Positions 50,835 through 63,409 of a stretch of 64,000 nucleotides of DNA are shown here, one piece after another (positions within the stretch are counted from its first letter, which is position 1; each line of letters starts with the position of its first letter). Position numbers and translations under genes: made by a program. Source of the stretch: Punica granatum (taxonomy: Eukaryota > Streptophyta > Magnoliopsida > Myrtales > Lythraceae). The notes below the pieces were generated by a model. That model saw nothing but the letters and a program-made list of their open reading frames with translations, searched no databases and had not been told where the DNA came from. The DNA is taken from the NCBI RefSeq assembly GCF_007655135.1, contig NC_045128.1, positions 31,590,811 through 31,654,810 on the forward strand. The letters run 5' to 3'.

Positions 50835-53800
50835 CTAGACAAGACGATGCTGCCTCAAGCCCTTCCCGAAGTGAGGCTGCATTAACCGGACGTACAAACC
50901 CTTCTTGGCCATCAGGGAATCATGGGTCCCTTCCTCAACGATCCGCCCCCCATTGAGGACCACAATATTATCAACGTACCTCATCATGGCAGCTCTATGG
51001 GCTATTAAGATCGTCGTTTTGTTCCCCATGATAAGCGTGTCCAGGGCTTCTTGGACCACCCGACTCGATTCAGACTCAATGGACGAGCTCGCTTCATCAA
51101 GGAGCAGGATTGGAGCATTCTTCAGTATGACGCGAGCGATTGCAATCCTCTGCTTCTGTCCCGGCGTGAGATCAACACCCCTCATACCAACATGAGTGTC
51201 ATACCCATAGGGCAGGCTACTGATGAAGTGGTGGGCATTGGCAATTCGGGCAGCCTCCTTCATCTCAGCCTCACTTGCATTGTGCCTTGCGTAGATGATG
51301 TTCTCTCGTATTGTCGTGGAGAAGATGATGGGCTCCTGCTGGACCAGGCCCATGTGGCTCCTCAGCCATCGCAGGTTGTAGAGCTTTAAATCTCGGCTGT
51401 CCAACAGTACCTGACCCGCGACAGGGTCATAGAACCGCTCCATAAGGGATATAATCGTGCTCTTCCCCGATCCCGATACACCAACCACAGCCACAGTTTG
51501 ACCACCATTAACTTTGAGGCTGAAGTTGCTCAGAACCAGTACTTCAGGACGGGTTGGGTAACAGAAATCGACATTTTTCAGCTCAATGCTCCCATAAACA
51601 TTAGGAGGCTTCATTGCGTTTGTATCATCTGGCTCGATCTGGGGGACTCGATCAATTATCTCAAACACCGAAGCGAGTGATTTCCGTCGTTTGAGTATAT
51701 ACGGAGCCAATCCAAAGGGCTCCACTAATGCAAATGTAGCGAAGGAGAAGACCATGTATTCTTTGAGAGCAGTTGGGGGTGCCATATAGCCTTTTTTGAC
51801 CAAGAGACCGGCGTACCAGAGGAGAAGGGCGTTGCAGGCAAAGAGAAGGAACTGGGAGAAGCCAAAACCAAAGCCAATGGCCATCCCCTGGAGGAAGCTC
51901 TGCTTGAATATCTTATTGAGCTGGAATTGATAGAGCTCCATTACCTTGTTCCCAGCGCAGAAGGCAACAACTGTGTAGATGTTCCGCACCGCGTCTTCGA
52001 GGACCAGAGAGGCCTTCCTGTGCATCTGTTGAATGCCACGAGAAAAACCAGCCAACCACAATTTCTGTGGACAAAAAATTTGAAGCTGATCAGGGACATG
52101 TTGACTTATGGCAAGAGGAAATGTGAACTACAATACTAATCTTCACGAATCAAGAAATTGAAATATTTTCTCTGGCAAATGAAATTGAAAAAAATTCACA
52201 AGGCATAAATGATTAGCAAAAAACCTGCGCGATGGCCGAAACAGCGAGAACTGGTAGGGTTGCCAAAGCAACAAGTGCCAATCGCCATTGCAGAAGGAAC
52301 CCAATGATGACTGCCACGATGACAGCAGTGCTGTCCTGTATTAATATTGAAAGCCTATTACTAAAAGCAGCTCTCACAAATGTGGCATCATTTGCAAGGC
52401 GCATAGATAAAGTGTCTGCGCTGTTTTCCTCTTCATCAAACCAACCAACCTCATTACGCAACATTGCTGTAACAAATATACAATTAATTTGATTATGAAA
52501 TGGAGAGTATCAAATTCTTAAGTACAATGCATAATTGCTCAAAGGGTAACTATTATCCCAATAAAAGTGTAAAGGAAACGAAATGGATACCTGAGAACAT
52601 CATTCTTCGGACTCGCTCTGTCATCTTCTCACCCATGATGCCAAAGTAAAAATGCTGCAGGAAGTTGGCGATCACGGTAACTATACCCATGCAGGTTATG
52701 ATCAAGCACCATTTGTCAATTTCCTGCCTTACATGTGTGCCCTCACCTCGTCTATAGTAAGCTGTTACGATCAATGCAACAACATATGCAAGAAGAGGAT
52801 TGAAGGAACCAAATATTGCAGCACCAGTGCTGCCCAAAACAGCATAAAGCCATTCAGGAAAACTTAGCTCGACTAATCTCCAAATGGAAGGTGCTTCGTG
52901 TTTCGGCGAGTCCTTTGCATCCTTTTCTTTTATCACAGAGTCATCAGAATGACTGTGGGGCCTACTAAAAGTCTGAGAGTGGGACCTCTCATTCTTAGGG
53001 TCAGAAGTCAAAAGGGGTGAAACCGGGGACTCAGGGTCTGAACCATTTTGCACTAGCTTCTGTGCGGACAGGACATCGAGCTTTGGCAAGTCAGGCAGTC
53101 TCATTTCAAAGCTGTCTTGCCTTTTAATTGGTGGCTCCTTATCAGCTGAATCCAATGGAATTCCATTTTCCTGCAGTAGCTCTGACGGTGGACTCCTGGA
53201 GTTTGGTGATTCTTGCAAGTTGTACACTATATCTTGGGGCCGAAGTCCATGCACAGCAGGAACTCTCTGAAGAGAAGGTGATTTGGCCATTTTAGGAGAT
53301 GTGGGTTCCTGGAAACTGTTACTGGTTGAAGAATCCATTTCGATCTGGAAAGCTGCTCTCTCTCTGTAATCTTTCACGGGCATCCTGAATAAAAGTTGAA
53401 ATGCCGGTGAACATCTACATTTTCTGATCCATAACAATATCTACGAAAACACTATGCGGTAACAAAAACAAAGCCACTAATTTGAGAAATTTTATACCTT
53501 CTAGGAAGTTTTGTTGCTTCTTCACATTTTAGAAGCTCTGCATAAAGCCCATCTAAGCTCAAAAGTTCATCATGTGTGCCCATTTCAACAAGCTGACCTT
53601 CCTCCATCACAGCTATATAATCAGCATTCCTAATAAGGCTCAGTCGTCGAGCTATTATGATGGTCGAACGTCCCAACATAAGTAGATCAAGGGCCTCCTG
53701 AACAGCTTTTTCAGCTTCGAAATCAAGTCCACCGGTGACCTCGTCGAGCAGAAGAACTGATGGATTCAGAAGCACTGCCCTGGCAATAGAAAGCTTGATC

Positions 53801-56800
53801 TTCTGCTCTTCAGTCAGAGCTAAACCAGCCCTACCCACCTAAAATGACAAGTTGCTTGTGTTTTAGGTAATCCACAGATATACAATGACGGTACAATAAA
53901 CTAACAATTACATGATTTATAAATTTATCTCCCTTTTACCTGTGTGTCATATCCTTTTTCAAGGGAACTAATAAATGTATGTGCACGAGCAATTTTGGCA
54001 GCTTCCTCAATTTGATCTGCAGTAGCATTTCGACCATATGCAATATTATCTCTTATGCTGAGACTCAGTAAGGCAGGCTCCTGGGTTACTAGTCCTATTT
54101 GGCTTCTTAACCATTCCAGTTTTAGATTTTTTACATTCTCTCCGTCAAGAAGAACTTCCCCTGCACCACAAAATTAGAAGGGGGCAAAAAACAGGGGAAT
54201 CAGCAAAGGAACATAGATGCTGAAATTTCCATAGAACATTAACCAACAGCACATCGACTGCCTATAGTATGGTAATAAACACCAAGATACCTAATGTAGG
54301 ATCATAGAACCTCTCCATCAGTGGAATAATACTGCTTTTTCCAGATCCATTTCTGCCAACAAGCGCCACAGCTTTCTTAGCAGGCACAGTGAGGTAGAAC
54401 CCGCTCAAGATAGGGATTTCAGGACGAGACAGATAGCTAAAGTATACATTACGAAACTCGATGTTTCCTTGAATTGATGCCGGTGCATTTCCATCATTAT
54501 TGTCTCTGGAAGATGATCTACTTATCATCTCAAAAAGTCTATAGGCAGCGATTCGCCCTTGGTCAAATGAGTAGAAGTTCGTCGCAGCCTGATTCAGTCC
54601 TCTGAAATACAAGTGTGAATTCGATAAGACAACAGAAATGAGACATTATAGAAGGATGAATTAGAATAAGGTGCTTACAGGCCACTCAAAATTATAGCAA
54701 ACAAAGCAGCTACGATTTCACCGCCATGGGCTTTTCCATGGGTTACCAGGATTCTTCCGACCCATAGTTGCAAGGCACAAGAACAAATCGCAAGTCCATA
54801 TGTAAATCCAAGCCCAAGCCCTTGCACAAGACTTATCAGGATACCATATCTCAGAGTTGCTTGCAGGGACGTAGCATAAGAATATTTGGCTAGTGTTTCA
54901 TTTGTGAATGCATACAAGGTTCCAATATAAGAAATTGCCTGCATAGTTTAGAAACAAAAGATAGATTTTAGAATGAAAAGTTACACTCAACCAATACGGG
55001 TGATCAAAGAAAATAAAAAACAACACAGACCAATAGCATAGCATGCCAGAGCGAGATTCTTTGTTGTATATTTTATTGGAACAAATTAAGATTCCTAATA
55101 CTGATCCTTATCAGTTTCTTTTCTCCTGAGAACCCATTAGTCATAACTTGAAGCACAGAAGGATCTGATATTTTCCTATACAAGAGAAAATCGTAAAACC
55201 TACAAGACAATGAGAATATCATTTTCAACAACAGAATCCCGTATAATGCCTAGAGTGACACTTGGGGAAAGGCCTCTTTTCTTTTTGTTCAACAGCTTCC
55301 AGGGAAATAGAGTTCCTATATCACATCATAAATGGAAAGCAACCAAATCGGGCCGGGGGGGGGGGGGGGGGGGGGGGGGGTGGGGGTAAGACTGAAGAAG
55401 CATTTCGCTGCGCGATTTACATCACTTTAATGATCAAAGTCGCAGCCCATATTATTGTGACAAATTAGAAGATATATTTTACTCACAATTATAATGTGTA
55501 TCAAGAAATACCTGTTCGGCAATGCTAGCTGCTTCAGCATAAGCATCTTGTATATTCTCAGCAAGCCTGTGAAGAAATACATTTGAAATACCTCCAGCAG
55601 CAACTATAAAAGGGCCAGTTGCTAGTGTTATGAGGGTAATTTGCCAGCAGTTTACAAATCCAATGATCAGCCCACTGAAAAAGGTGGCCATATTGTGAAT
55701 ATAATTTCCAACCTGCATGATCAAAAGATCAAAGTAATAAATGTGTGAAATTCCATTTCAAGAGTATACTGAACAGAGCAGAACAGAAGCACCATTTGAC
55801 ATCTAACCGTACTTTTTCACTGAGAGCAGATTGAATGAGCAGCACATCGCTCAATACTTGGCTCACAATGTCCCCGTTGTTCCCATAGGTGTCAAAAAAA
55901 CTCATATCCTGATTGAGAAGTACTTGTACATATCTTGACCTAATGACAGCTGTCTGCCGCTCCCCAGTCAAAATCCAGCACGAAACCTCTATTACAAATG
56001 AAGAAGTTAGGATCAAGCCTTTTAATAGAGCGGCATCCATAGGGTTCTGCTCGACTTTCAAGCTTGTGGGGACTTACCAATCCAACCAGCAGCAAAAACA
56101 CCAACAGCAATGTAAAGCAGAGACAGAGCAAGCTGCAGCAAAGACATAGCAAAAAAGTTCAAATTTTGACACAAAACATCATCTCCAAAGCAAAAACCCA
56201 TCTAATGGATACTAGCATTGAGTAGTTCAATAGGTCAATAAACAAACTATAATTATCATCTGCTCATCAAAATTCAGAGCGCTAAGCAGACAGGCTTCAG
56301 CAAGAGCTTTAAATTGTGTAAACAAAACATCACTGGCTCACCTCTTAACCATTTTACTCTACTCATCCAAATTATATAAGTGGTTCATTCCCTTGTCAAC
56401 ACAATTTCACCAGCAAGCTAGGAATATACCCTCCAGAACTTTCATAAATTTCATTATATTGCACAAAATAATTAGAAAAGTCCCCTTCAATTTTTAGGAT
56501 TGCAATCCCAACTGCATTCTAGAATCGGCAATTTCCCTACAATTAAACCCCCATATCAATATCTGTCCACAAATTCTAATATACGGCATTCATCAAATGA
56601 AACACTCCATGAAACTTTTCAGCGGAAGCACGCAATTAAGATACAACAACTATGATAGCTTAGAAATTATTAGCTAAACAACCAGATTTCCACCCTCAAT
56701 ACCAAACTTTAACCAGTCAAACACAGCCTGTTGTTTCAGCTCACTCAAGACTGAAACTTCACTCAGCCTGTTGTTTCAGCTCACTCAAGACTGAAACTTC

Positions 56801-57357
56801 ACTCGTCTCCTATCTGATTTAAGCACTTCTCGTCTCCAACGTGTTTTAATTTCTGAAATTTCCAAGCTTACAAGAAGATATAATACCATCAAACAGAAGA
56901 CGGCCATGCGCAGGAAGTTCTGTTAAAAGGGTTTTCTGATAAGGAACAAGCTCGTTACCTCCTTAAACCTGTCAAACACCTCGGCATTCGGGGCTGAAGG
57001 ACCCAGGCTTAGCACCTGCACGATTTTGGCGAAATAATGCAAGTAAACGACGAGGGCAGTCCCATGTGCTGCCGCGGCGAGTGATCCAACAGCCATGAGC
57101 GCCCAGTCGAGGCGGTCCGCACAGGCGAAGAGGCGGGAGAAGGGCACGGCGGCTGGCGGGGGCTCGATCTCCTCGGCCTCCTCCATTTCCTCCTCGGCCT
57201 CCACCTGCGCCGCACCCGGAGCCCCCGAAGCTCCCCCCTCGGCGCTCATGTCAAGGTATGGGGACGGGGACTCAGGCGGCTCCGACACCTCTGAGACCGG
57301 CGTCAGGGGCTGTATGTGGGGCGGGGACCAACCGAACAGCCCCCTCGATATCATCAT
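50835..57357 (-). CDS. ABCB20: Full-size ABC transporter of subfamily B, ABCB20/ABCB6 type
   Basis: Full transporter (TMD1-NBD1-TMD2-NBD2). Arabidopsis ABCB6 and ABCB20 are plasma-membrane exporters linked to auxin transport. Eleven exons: 57357-56959, 56132-56078, 55988-55813, 55712-55512, 54938-54679, 54601-54291, 54160-53940, 53838-53498, 53384-52591, 52466-52225 and 52064-50835. They join to 1409 residues, almost exactly the Arabidopsis length. The N-terminus MMISRGLFGWSPPHIQPLTP and the acidic region after it are diagnostic of this pair. NBD1 has Walker A at 445-452 and Walker B D573, but its signature is LTEEQ and its H-loop residue is Arg605. NBD2 has Walker A 1195-1203, LTPGQ 1299-1303, Walker B D1323 and His1356. 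The linker (about 655-820) is Ser/Pro-rich with the IKRQDSFEMRLPDLPKLDV block. Polarised membrane location is inferred from the family. Confidence 0.95.
55355..55380 (+). repeat. 26-base poly-G tract in an ABCB20 intron
   Basis: An uninterrupted run of 26 G on the plus strand (C in the sense strand of ABCB20), followed by T and five more G. It lies in the intron between the exons at 55712-55512 and 54938-54679. The true length may differ because such runs are hard to sequence. Confidence 0.85.
56724..56803. repeat. Perfect 40-bp tandem duplication in ABCB20 intron 1
   Basis: A 40-base unit starting CAGCCTGTTGTTTCAGC occurs twice head to tail without a mismatch (56724-56763 and 56764-56803). 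It lies in the first intron of ABCB20, about 155 bases beyond the 3' edge of exon 1. Confidence 0.95.
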
Positions 57358-58940
57358 TTTTCGCGCCCCCTGCTGCTCCTCCGCTTCCCTTTCTCCTTCC
57401 CCGGAACCCTCAAATTCGATTTCCTCCCCCCTCCCCCAGGAGAAACTCGCAAAACCCCTAACTCCACAAAACGCGAAACCTCCGCCGATCAGACGAATCA
57501 AGGGCTGTCAAAATCCCCCTCCCGGAGCTGCGAAATGGATTGAATTCTAGGGTTTGCGAGCTGGGGGGGGACTGAGTCAAAGAGGAGGTGGAGGAGGTGA
57601 GACGAGATTGACTCACTCACCCGGCAGAGGAGGATGAAGATTGACAAGAAGAACAGCTTCTTTTTTTTTTTTTTTTGGGTGTCAGGATGTGATTTTTGTC
57701 GGTTTCATCTTTTTAACGGTCAAATGCCGGCGGTGGAATTGTATAAAGGAGGAGGAAGAACAAGGAGGAAGTTGGCGGAGGTTTTCGGGTAACGGCGACC
57801 GGCGTCTATGTTTTTCTCGAAAAATAAAAAATAAAATCGAAAAAATTGAAAATGCGTTTTTTCCCGGGAGAATAAATTATGTCTCATCGGTTGATCTTTC
57901 ACTTGTTTGGAGGGCATTTTGGGTAGCATCGACCCTACAATTGTGTGTTTTTTTAAAAAAAAATTTCAAATATTGTTGTTTATTTTAAGAGAATACTTAA
58001 GATCCATTATTTTTCTACTATAATAATGATATGAAAAACATAAAAAAGGAAGTATTTTAATTCGATTATTCATATTTTATTTCGCTTGTAAATTATCTTA
58101 GAAGCAAGAATTTCCGACATATGGCCGCCATAACTTTCGATTGGTTGAGAATGAGTTCGGGATAACTGCTTATAGGGAATGAAATTTGAATTGGTTAAGA
58201 CTGTTGCGGGTTGGTACAAGTTAACAAATGTTTCTTACTATCTTTGTCCTTTTGAGTTATGATAACCATATTATGGATGTTAGAATTTATTGTAACAGAA
58301 TACTGACAAATAATAATTTGAATATATGTATGTATAAACTGTATTTAGATATGATAAATTCAGTCAAACGGCCATAGTTTTTTACTCGAAGAAAAATAGA
58401 GCATTCAATTAAATAAATCCTGAATTTCCTTAAATATGTTAATATGGCATTTGCCCATATTGTATGTTATGGTAGGTGAGTTTAGGTTGCCTATAATGGG
58501 AAGAATGAATTTTCACAATTATATGAATAAAAAGGGAAAAAAAAGAGCAACAATGCCAATAAGCCTAACATAATCGAAAATGGAATGTGCTTGTTTACCC
58601 GTTTAAGAAGTAATAATATATGACATAACGTTTTGTCTTATGTGCATCATAATATTCGAAAGTCCAACGAGTTTCGAATAATTTATTTCAACTGGGTTGA
58701 CTCACTAAGAGTGTAGAGTTCTACTATTATGGATTTTCTTTATTCACAAAATTCGAACGAAAATTTTATTTAAGAAGAGCCACTGTCAAATCGTTTAAAT
58801 CAGTTATTGTTAGTACATGGTATCGACTTTGTTTTAGTTGACCCGGTGCCAGGACATTTGTTCTGTAACCTCCCATTATTTATTCTGATGCCCCTTTTTG
58901 GGGGTATTTTTTGCAGATTTGTATAATATATGTGCAAATC

Positions 58941-58963
58941 TTATTATTATTATTATTATTATT
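58941..58963. repeat. (TTA)n microsatellite
   Basis: About seven to eight trinucleotide units in the divergent spacer between ABCB20 and PPL1. Confidence 0.9.
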
Positions 58964-60509
58964 CCAAGGAAATTATTATCATAGTAAGCCAAGTAGGGGA
59001 AGCCCGACCGTGTTTTCCTAATCAGATACAGTCAATCCCCAAATGATGCTTTATGTGAAATTTATTCCCTCGGCTAAGTTGGGTTAATTAATTAATACTG
59101 CCATTGATAATTTTCTGGGGAAACCAAATAGATGGAGTATGAAAACAAGATGTAGTATCAACTGAGCCCATCAGAATTTGAAAACTGTCGTATATATCCT
59201 ATCGTCTTTCTTATTCTTTGAAGCACATCAAACATTTGGTATCGCGATCTAAATTAAACGCGTAACTGCTTTACTGCGACCATGTGCGTAAACCATTAAA
59301 AAAGTATTAAGTCAAGCTTGAATAGGCAAGCATTTTTCCGGGTCATCCTCGAACCTAAAGATGTAAAATAGAGTGAGCATTGTTACAAGGCAGATGATGG
59401 AAGGACAAGGAAGGTCAATTGTCATGTCAAAAGGGGGGGAAGAAAAAAAAAAAGGCAGTTAGAATGTCGAATTGGCCCGTTTCATCATTAAAGTTCCGAC
59501 CTTTAATTTAATGAAAACAGTTAGTTTAATTAAAAGTCAATAGTTTGACTTTGACATTGAATTACCGATATATAATTTTGTATTAAATGCATTTCCTTTT
59601 TAACTTTAATTATGTGGATACCTCATTGTGTGCTAATACAATTTCGGTTTTAAGTTAAGAAAGTAATGTTGTGTTTAACCAACTTTTTTATGGTTTAAAT
59701 GCATGTGCTGTCATATTTAACGCATTCGAATCTCTTCTTGCAGTTCCGTTCTCATATGTTCTATTTTTTTTTTTTGGATTCGTTTTGAAAAATTAATTAT
59801 TAAGTGATCGATCCGTAAGTAATTCCGCGATTTGATGATGAAAAATAATTTATTCCTTAGCTAAAAAAGTGAGCCATATGGTGCAACCATGAAAAGCAAC
59901 GAACGGGAAATGGTTCGTGGAGCTCAACAGAGTGGACTAAAGACGTATAAAAACATTGTATGGGTTTAATGTGACTGGAAGGAGCCACGTCTCGTCGACC
60001 CAGCCCAGCTAGATCTCGATCGCCTCAACCTCACCTAGCCAGTAACACCTTCTACGTAGTTCGTCGATTTTGCCGATAATCACTGCATCCTTATCTATTG
60101 TAATTGTTTTAATTGAGGATTAACCGATAACGACACGAAAAAAAGGCTCCAATGCCCAGCGCCAACTTGGTTTCCTAAAATCAGTCCACACACACACAAG
60201 AGAATGGTTTCCGTCTCACCCCGATCAAATATGCGTTAGAAGGGATCAAACTCGACTTACGGCGTTACGGATTTTGCTTGATCCGGCCGGTTCTCTTCAC
60301 CCGAAAACATAAGTTTGGTCGTACCTTGCTCGTGTTGATACGAAGCTCTGCCTCTGGCTCTACTCCACACGCTCTGTACACTTTCACTGCAGGACCGGAC
60401 CCAAAGGCCGACACAACACATAAAGAGGCTTTCGGATAAAGTCGTTGGCATATAAGAAAAAGGAAAACATAAGATAAGGTCTCCACCACAAAACGCTCTT
60501 GAGGCAACA

Positions 60510-60517
60510 ATATATTT
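60510..60517 (+). promoter_or_regulatory. Likely TATA box of PPL1
   Basis: The sequence ATATATTTATT lies about 60 bases before the PPL1 start codon. This would give a leader of only about 30-40 bases, short but acceptable for a nuclear photosynthesis gene. Confidence 0.4.
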
Positions 60518-60576
60518 ATTCCCGACGGAGCCTCTGAAGATTCTAACTTTCTTTTCTGCACCCATTTCCAGCAACA

Positions 60577-62733
60577 ATGGTGTCCCTGCAGAACTCCCCA
60601 TCAATCCATCGATTCCCCAATTCGTTCCCTCAGGTTCTAATCCTAATTCTTTCTCTTGGTTTTTGTTGTTTTTGGGATATGTTGGGTTGTTAAAGTTGGG
60701 AATTTTTTTTTTTTTTTTTGGTTGGGGTTGGAGCAGCTTGCTCCGCAGAAGCATGGAACGGTGCATTGCGGGAGAAGAGGGGCTCCTCCATTGATAGTGA
60801 GGGCCGAGCAAGTGAGCTTTTCAGCTTCAACCTCTAATTCCCCAGGTGGGCCTTTGTCACATTGTCTCTTACTTGTGCTTATTCTTAATCAGTGGACTGT
60901 GGAAGTGTCTCTCATACTGCTGCGCTGAGGATTGCAAGAACCATCATAACCAACATTTTTTGCTTATGTTGATACAGTTTGAAGGAAATTCTCCGCAATT
61001 TTTATTCTATTCTTGTTGTTTTGTGGTCACATGTCGATGAAAAATGTCTTGGATTTAATGGTTTAGCAGGTCTTTTCTGCACATTTGACACTGACAGTGG
61101 ATCGGTGCACCATTTTCTTTGCTTGTATTGGTTTTTGGATGATTATGCTGTCGCATTCTATATCTTTGAACTAAGATAATGCTGGGACTCAATTTGAACT
61201 TTCCCAGTCTTCTATCTTATTTCCGACAGTTTTAATGTTTTGGAGGATGAAGTTCTGAGCACGATAAACAAACCCGTGTTTTCTGAAACTCTTGTAACAA
61301 CATTGCCTTTTATAAACAGTACTCTTCTGTATCCGATGAAAAAACCGGGCATGGGAATAATGGGGTAACTTGTTCAGCTGGAGCTACACATTTCAATGCT
61401 GTTGAGTTGGTTTCTGATTCATTTCTTTCCTGCATTGACAGATAGAACCGGGAGACGCCAAGTGCTTATGATCGGGGTCATTGCCCCCTGCATTTCTCTA
61501 ATTGGCCCAAGTTCCACATCATGTAAGAATGCCAGTTCTGATGTTCTTCGTCCTCCCTATCTTTTAAAGCTGTCAAACCTTTCTGGGACATAGTATGGTC
61601 CCAAATACTTTTCAGAAACAATTGCTTTCTTGTGATGCAGCTGCTCTTTTTGAGTTGTAAGAGTGATAATAATGGCTGTACCCTAAGAAATACCCTCTTG
61701 ATATGGTTCAGTTGCTGCAGAAAATAAGAAGGGATACATCCCAGTTTCGGACAGAAAGGATGGATACGAGTTCCTTTACCCGTTTGGGTGGCAGGTAAGC
61801 TACAACTCCATTTGTTTGCAGACACTCATCGTTTTTTGTTATTTTTTCACTGAAAGAAGTGAGAGATTGAAAGCCTGCCTTCATGTTATGAAAACGTTAG
61901 CCAAACGAATTCCTTTTGACAAAAAATAAGCTACTGGCACCTTTTCTTCCTAGTTTTCCTCCCCTCTATAGGCAAAATGACTAATAGTTCCTCCCGGTGC
62001 CAATAATTCAACTGTTTGTTTTGTCGCAGGAAGTGGTGATTGATGGGCAAGACAAGGTATTTAAAGACGTGATCGAGCCCCTAGAGAGTGTGAGCGTGAA
62101 TATGATCCCTACCAGCAAACAGGACATCAAAGATTTTGGTCCCCCGCAACAAGTAAGCAGTTTAGATTATTTTGATTTATTTGATGTTCCTTTTGCTTTT
62201 TTAGTTAAATCGAATGTGTTATTCTCCCGCAGGTTGCTGAAACTTTGATAAAGAAGGTCTTGGCTCCTCCTTCTCAGAAGACAAAGCTCATTGCAGCAAC
62301 CGAGGTATGATTGCCCCTGTAAAATCTTCGTCTCTCCTGCCCTCGCTATGGCATGATGAGCTTCTCTGTAAATTGTTGGTGTCGTGGTGAAGATTTGGTG
62401 ATTCTTTCTTGTGTCGAGTACAGCATGATGTGGAGGGGAAGACTTACTATACATTTGAGTTCATTGCTCAGGCTCCGAACTACACCCGGCATGCTCTCAG
62501 TACAATCTCTATCGGCAATGGTAAGCGCTTTCATCAGCGGAAAACAGAAGATACAGGGTTAGTTTGGTGATCTTTGGGTCGGATTGTGCTCGTATTTGAT
62601 TGCGCATTTTGTTGATATGCAATCTGCAGGCAAATTCTACACTCTGACGACAGGTGCCAATGAGAGGAGGTGGGACAAGATGAAAGAGAAGCTACAAACA
62701 GTTGTTGATTCCTTCAAAGTCTTCAATGTTTGA
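60577..62733 (+). CDS. PPL1: PsbP-like protein 1, thylakoid lumen
   Basis: PsbP-fold lumenal protein. Arabidopsis PPL1 is linked to repair of photodamaged photosystem II. Eight exons, 60577-60633, 60737-60845, 61442-61522, 61712-61794, 62030-62152, 62233-62304, 62424-62520 and 62630-62733, join to 241 residues. The transit peptide begins MVSLQNSPSIHR. A Tat signal with twin arginines (R61-R62, TGRRQVLMIGVIAP) ends at SFAAEN. The mature domain has DGYEFLYPFGWQEVVIDGQD, KDVIEPLESVSVNMIPTSK and ANERRWDKMKEKLQTVVDSF. These follow PPL1 closely and differ from PNSL1. Exon lengths 123, 72, 97 and 104 at the 3' end are the same as in PNSL1. It is convergent with RPL23A. Confidence 0.94.
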
Positions 62734-63409
62734 GACGGTTTTCTCAGTTTTCCCAACCAAAGTTATTGGGCAAAACCACACGATACCACCTCTTCTTCTC
62801 ATCGTGTAAAACTCATTTTTTCATTGCAATACCTCCTCCTTGTCGTGGTAAAACTCTTTTTTTCATCACAGAAAAAGATCTGTTCGACTTTGATCAGACT
62901 ATGCTATGATACATGAAAAGTACATGATCAACCGGTTATCCAAGGACATCGAAGAGATCCCTCGTCTTGATAGTCTATGGACTATGCTTGCTTTCCATGA
63001 AGCATGTCATAGATATATAATCGATTCCTTAGCATCTTCTCCCTCCAGAGTTGTATTGTCTTTGAGATTCAAACTCGCCAAGTTGTGCCAAGCTTATAGG
63101 GCAGTAAACCAATTTCCAGTTAGCCAGGATGATCACAGACTCAAATCTTACAAGCCTCGAGAAGTTCTTGATTGAGATCACTGTTAAAAGGAAATGCTTT
63201 GGATCGGTAAATAGAAGTCGAGAAAAGAACAATGGTGAAGCTACAAAACTTCTGGAATCTAAATGTTGTCTTGTTTAACAGAAACAAACTGTCAAAAATA
63301 GTAGTTATGGCATTTAAAACCATTTCAAAAACTCTCAAAGTAAGCTTCGAATCCTACAAGCAAGACAGACCACTTCCCACAAGGAAAGCCAACTAGCAGT
63401 ATATATAAC
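62734..63409. other. Convergent spacer between PPL1 and RPL23A
   Basis: Should contain the 3' UTRs of both genes. An 89-codon plus-strand frame (62906-63175) is open and has a fairly protein-like composition (HEACHRY, LSLRFKLAKLCQAY), but no family is recognised and it is not called as a gene. Confidence 0.4.

Larger units (their letters stand above)
57358..60576. other. Divergent intergenic region between ABCB20 and PPL1
   Basis: The first 250 bases contain the ABCB20 leader, which is GC-rich, with a poly-T run near 57661-57676. From 57950 to 59950 the DNA is AT-rich with no gene, holding a (TTA)n run near 58941-58963 and (A)n near 59440. The PPL1 promoter occupies the right end. The minus-strand frame at 60257-60811 lies across it and is not called. 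Confidence 0.5.

Noticed and set aside
56724..56803. Tandem duplication as a CRISPR-like or satellite array
   Set aside because: Only two units without spacers in a plant intron. A simple duplication explains it.
60257..60811. 184-codon minus-strand frame across the PPL1 start
   Set aside because: It is antisense to the first PPL1 exons and promoter. Its composition follows the opposite strand of the coding exons.
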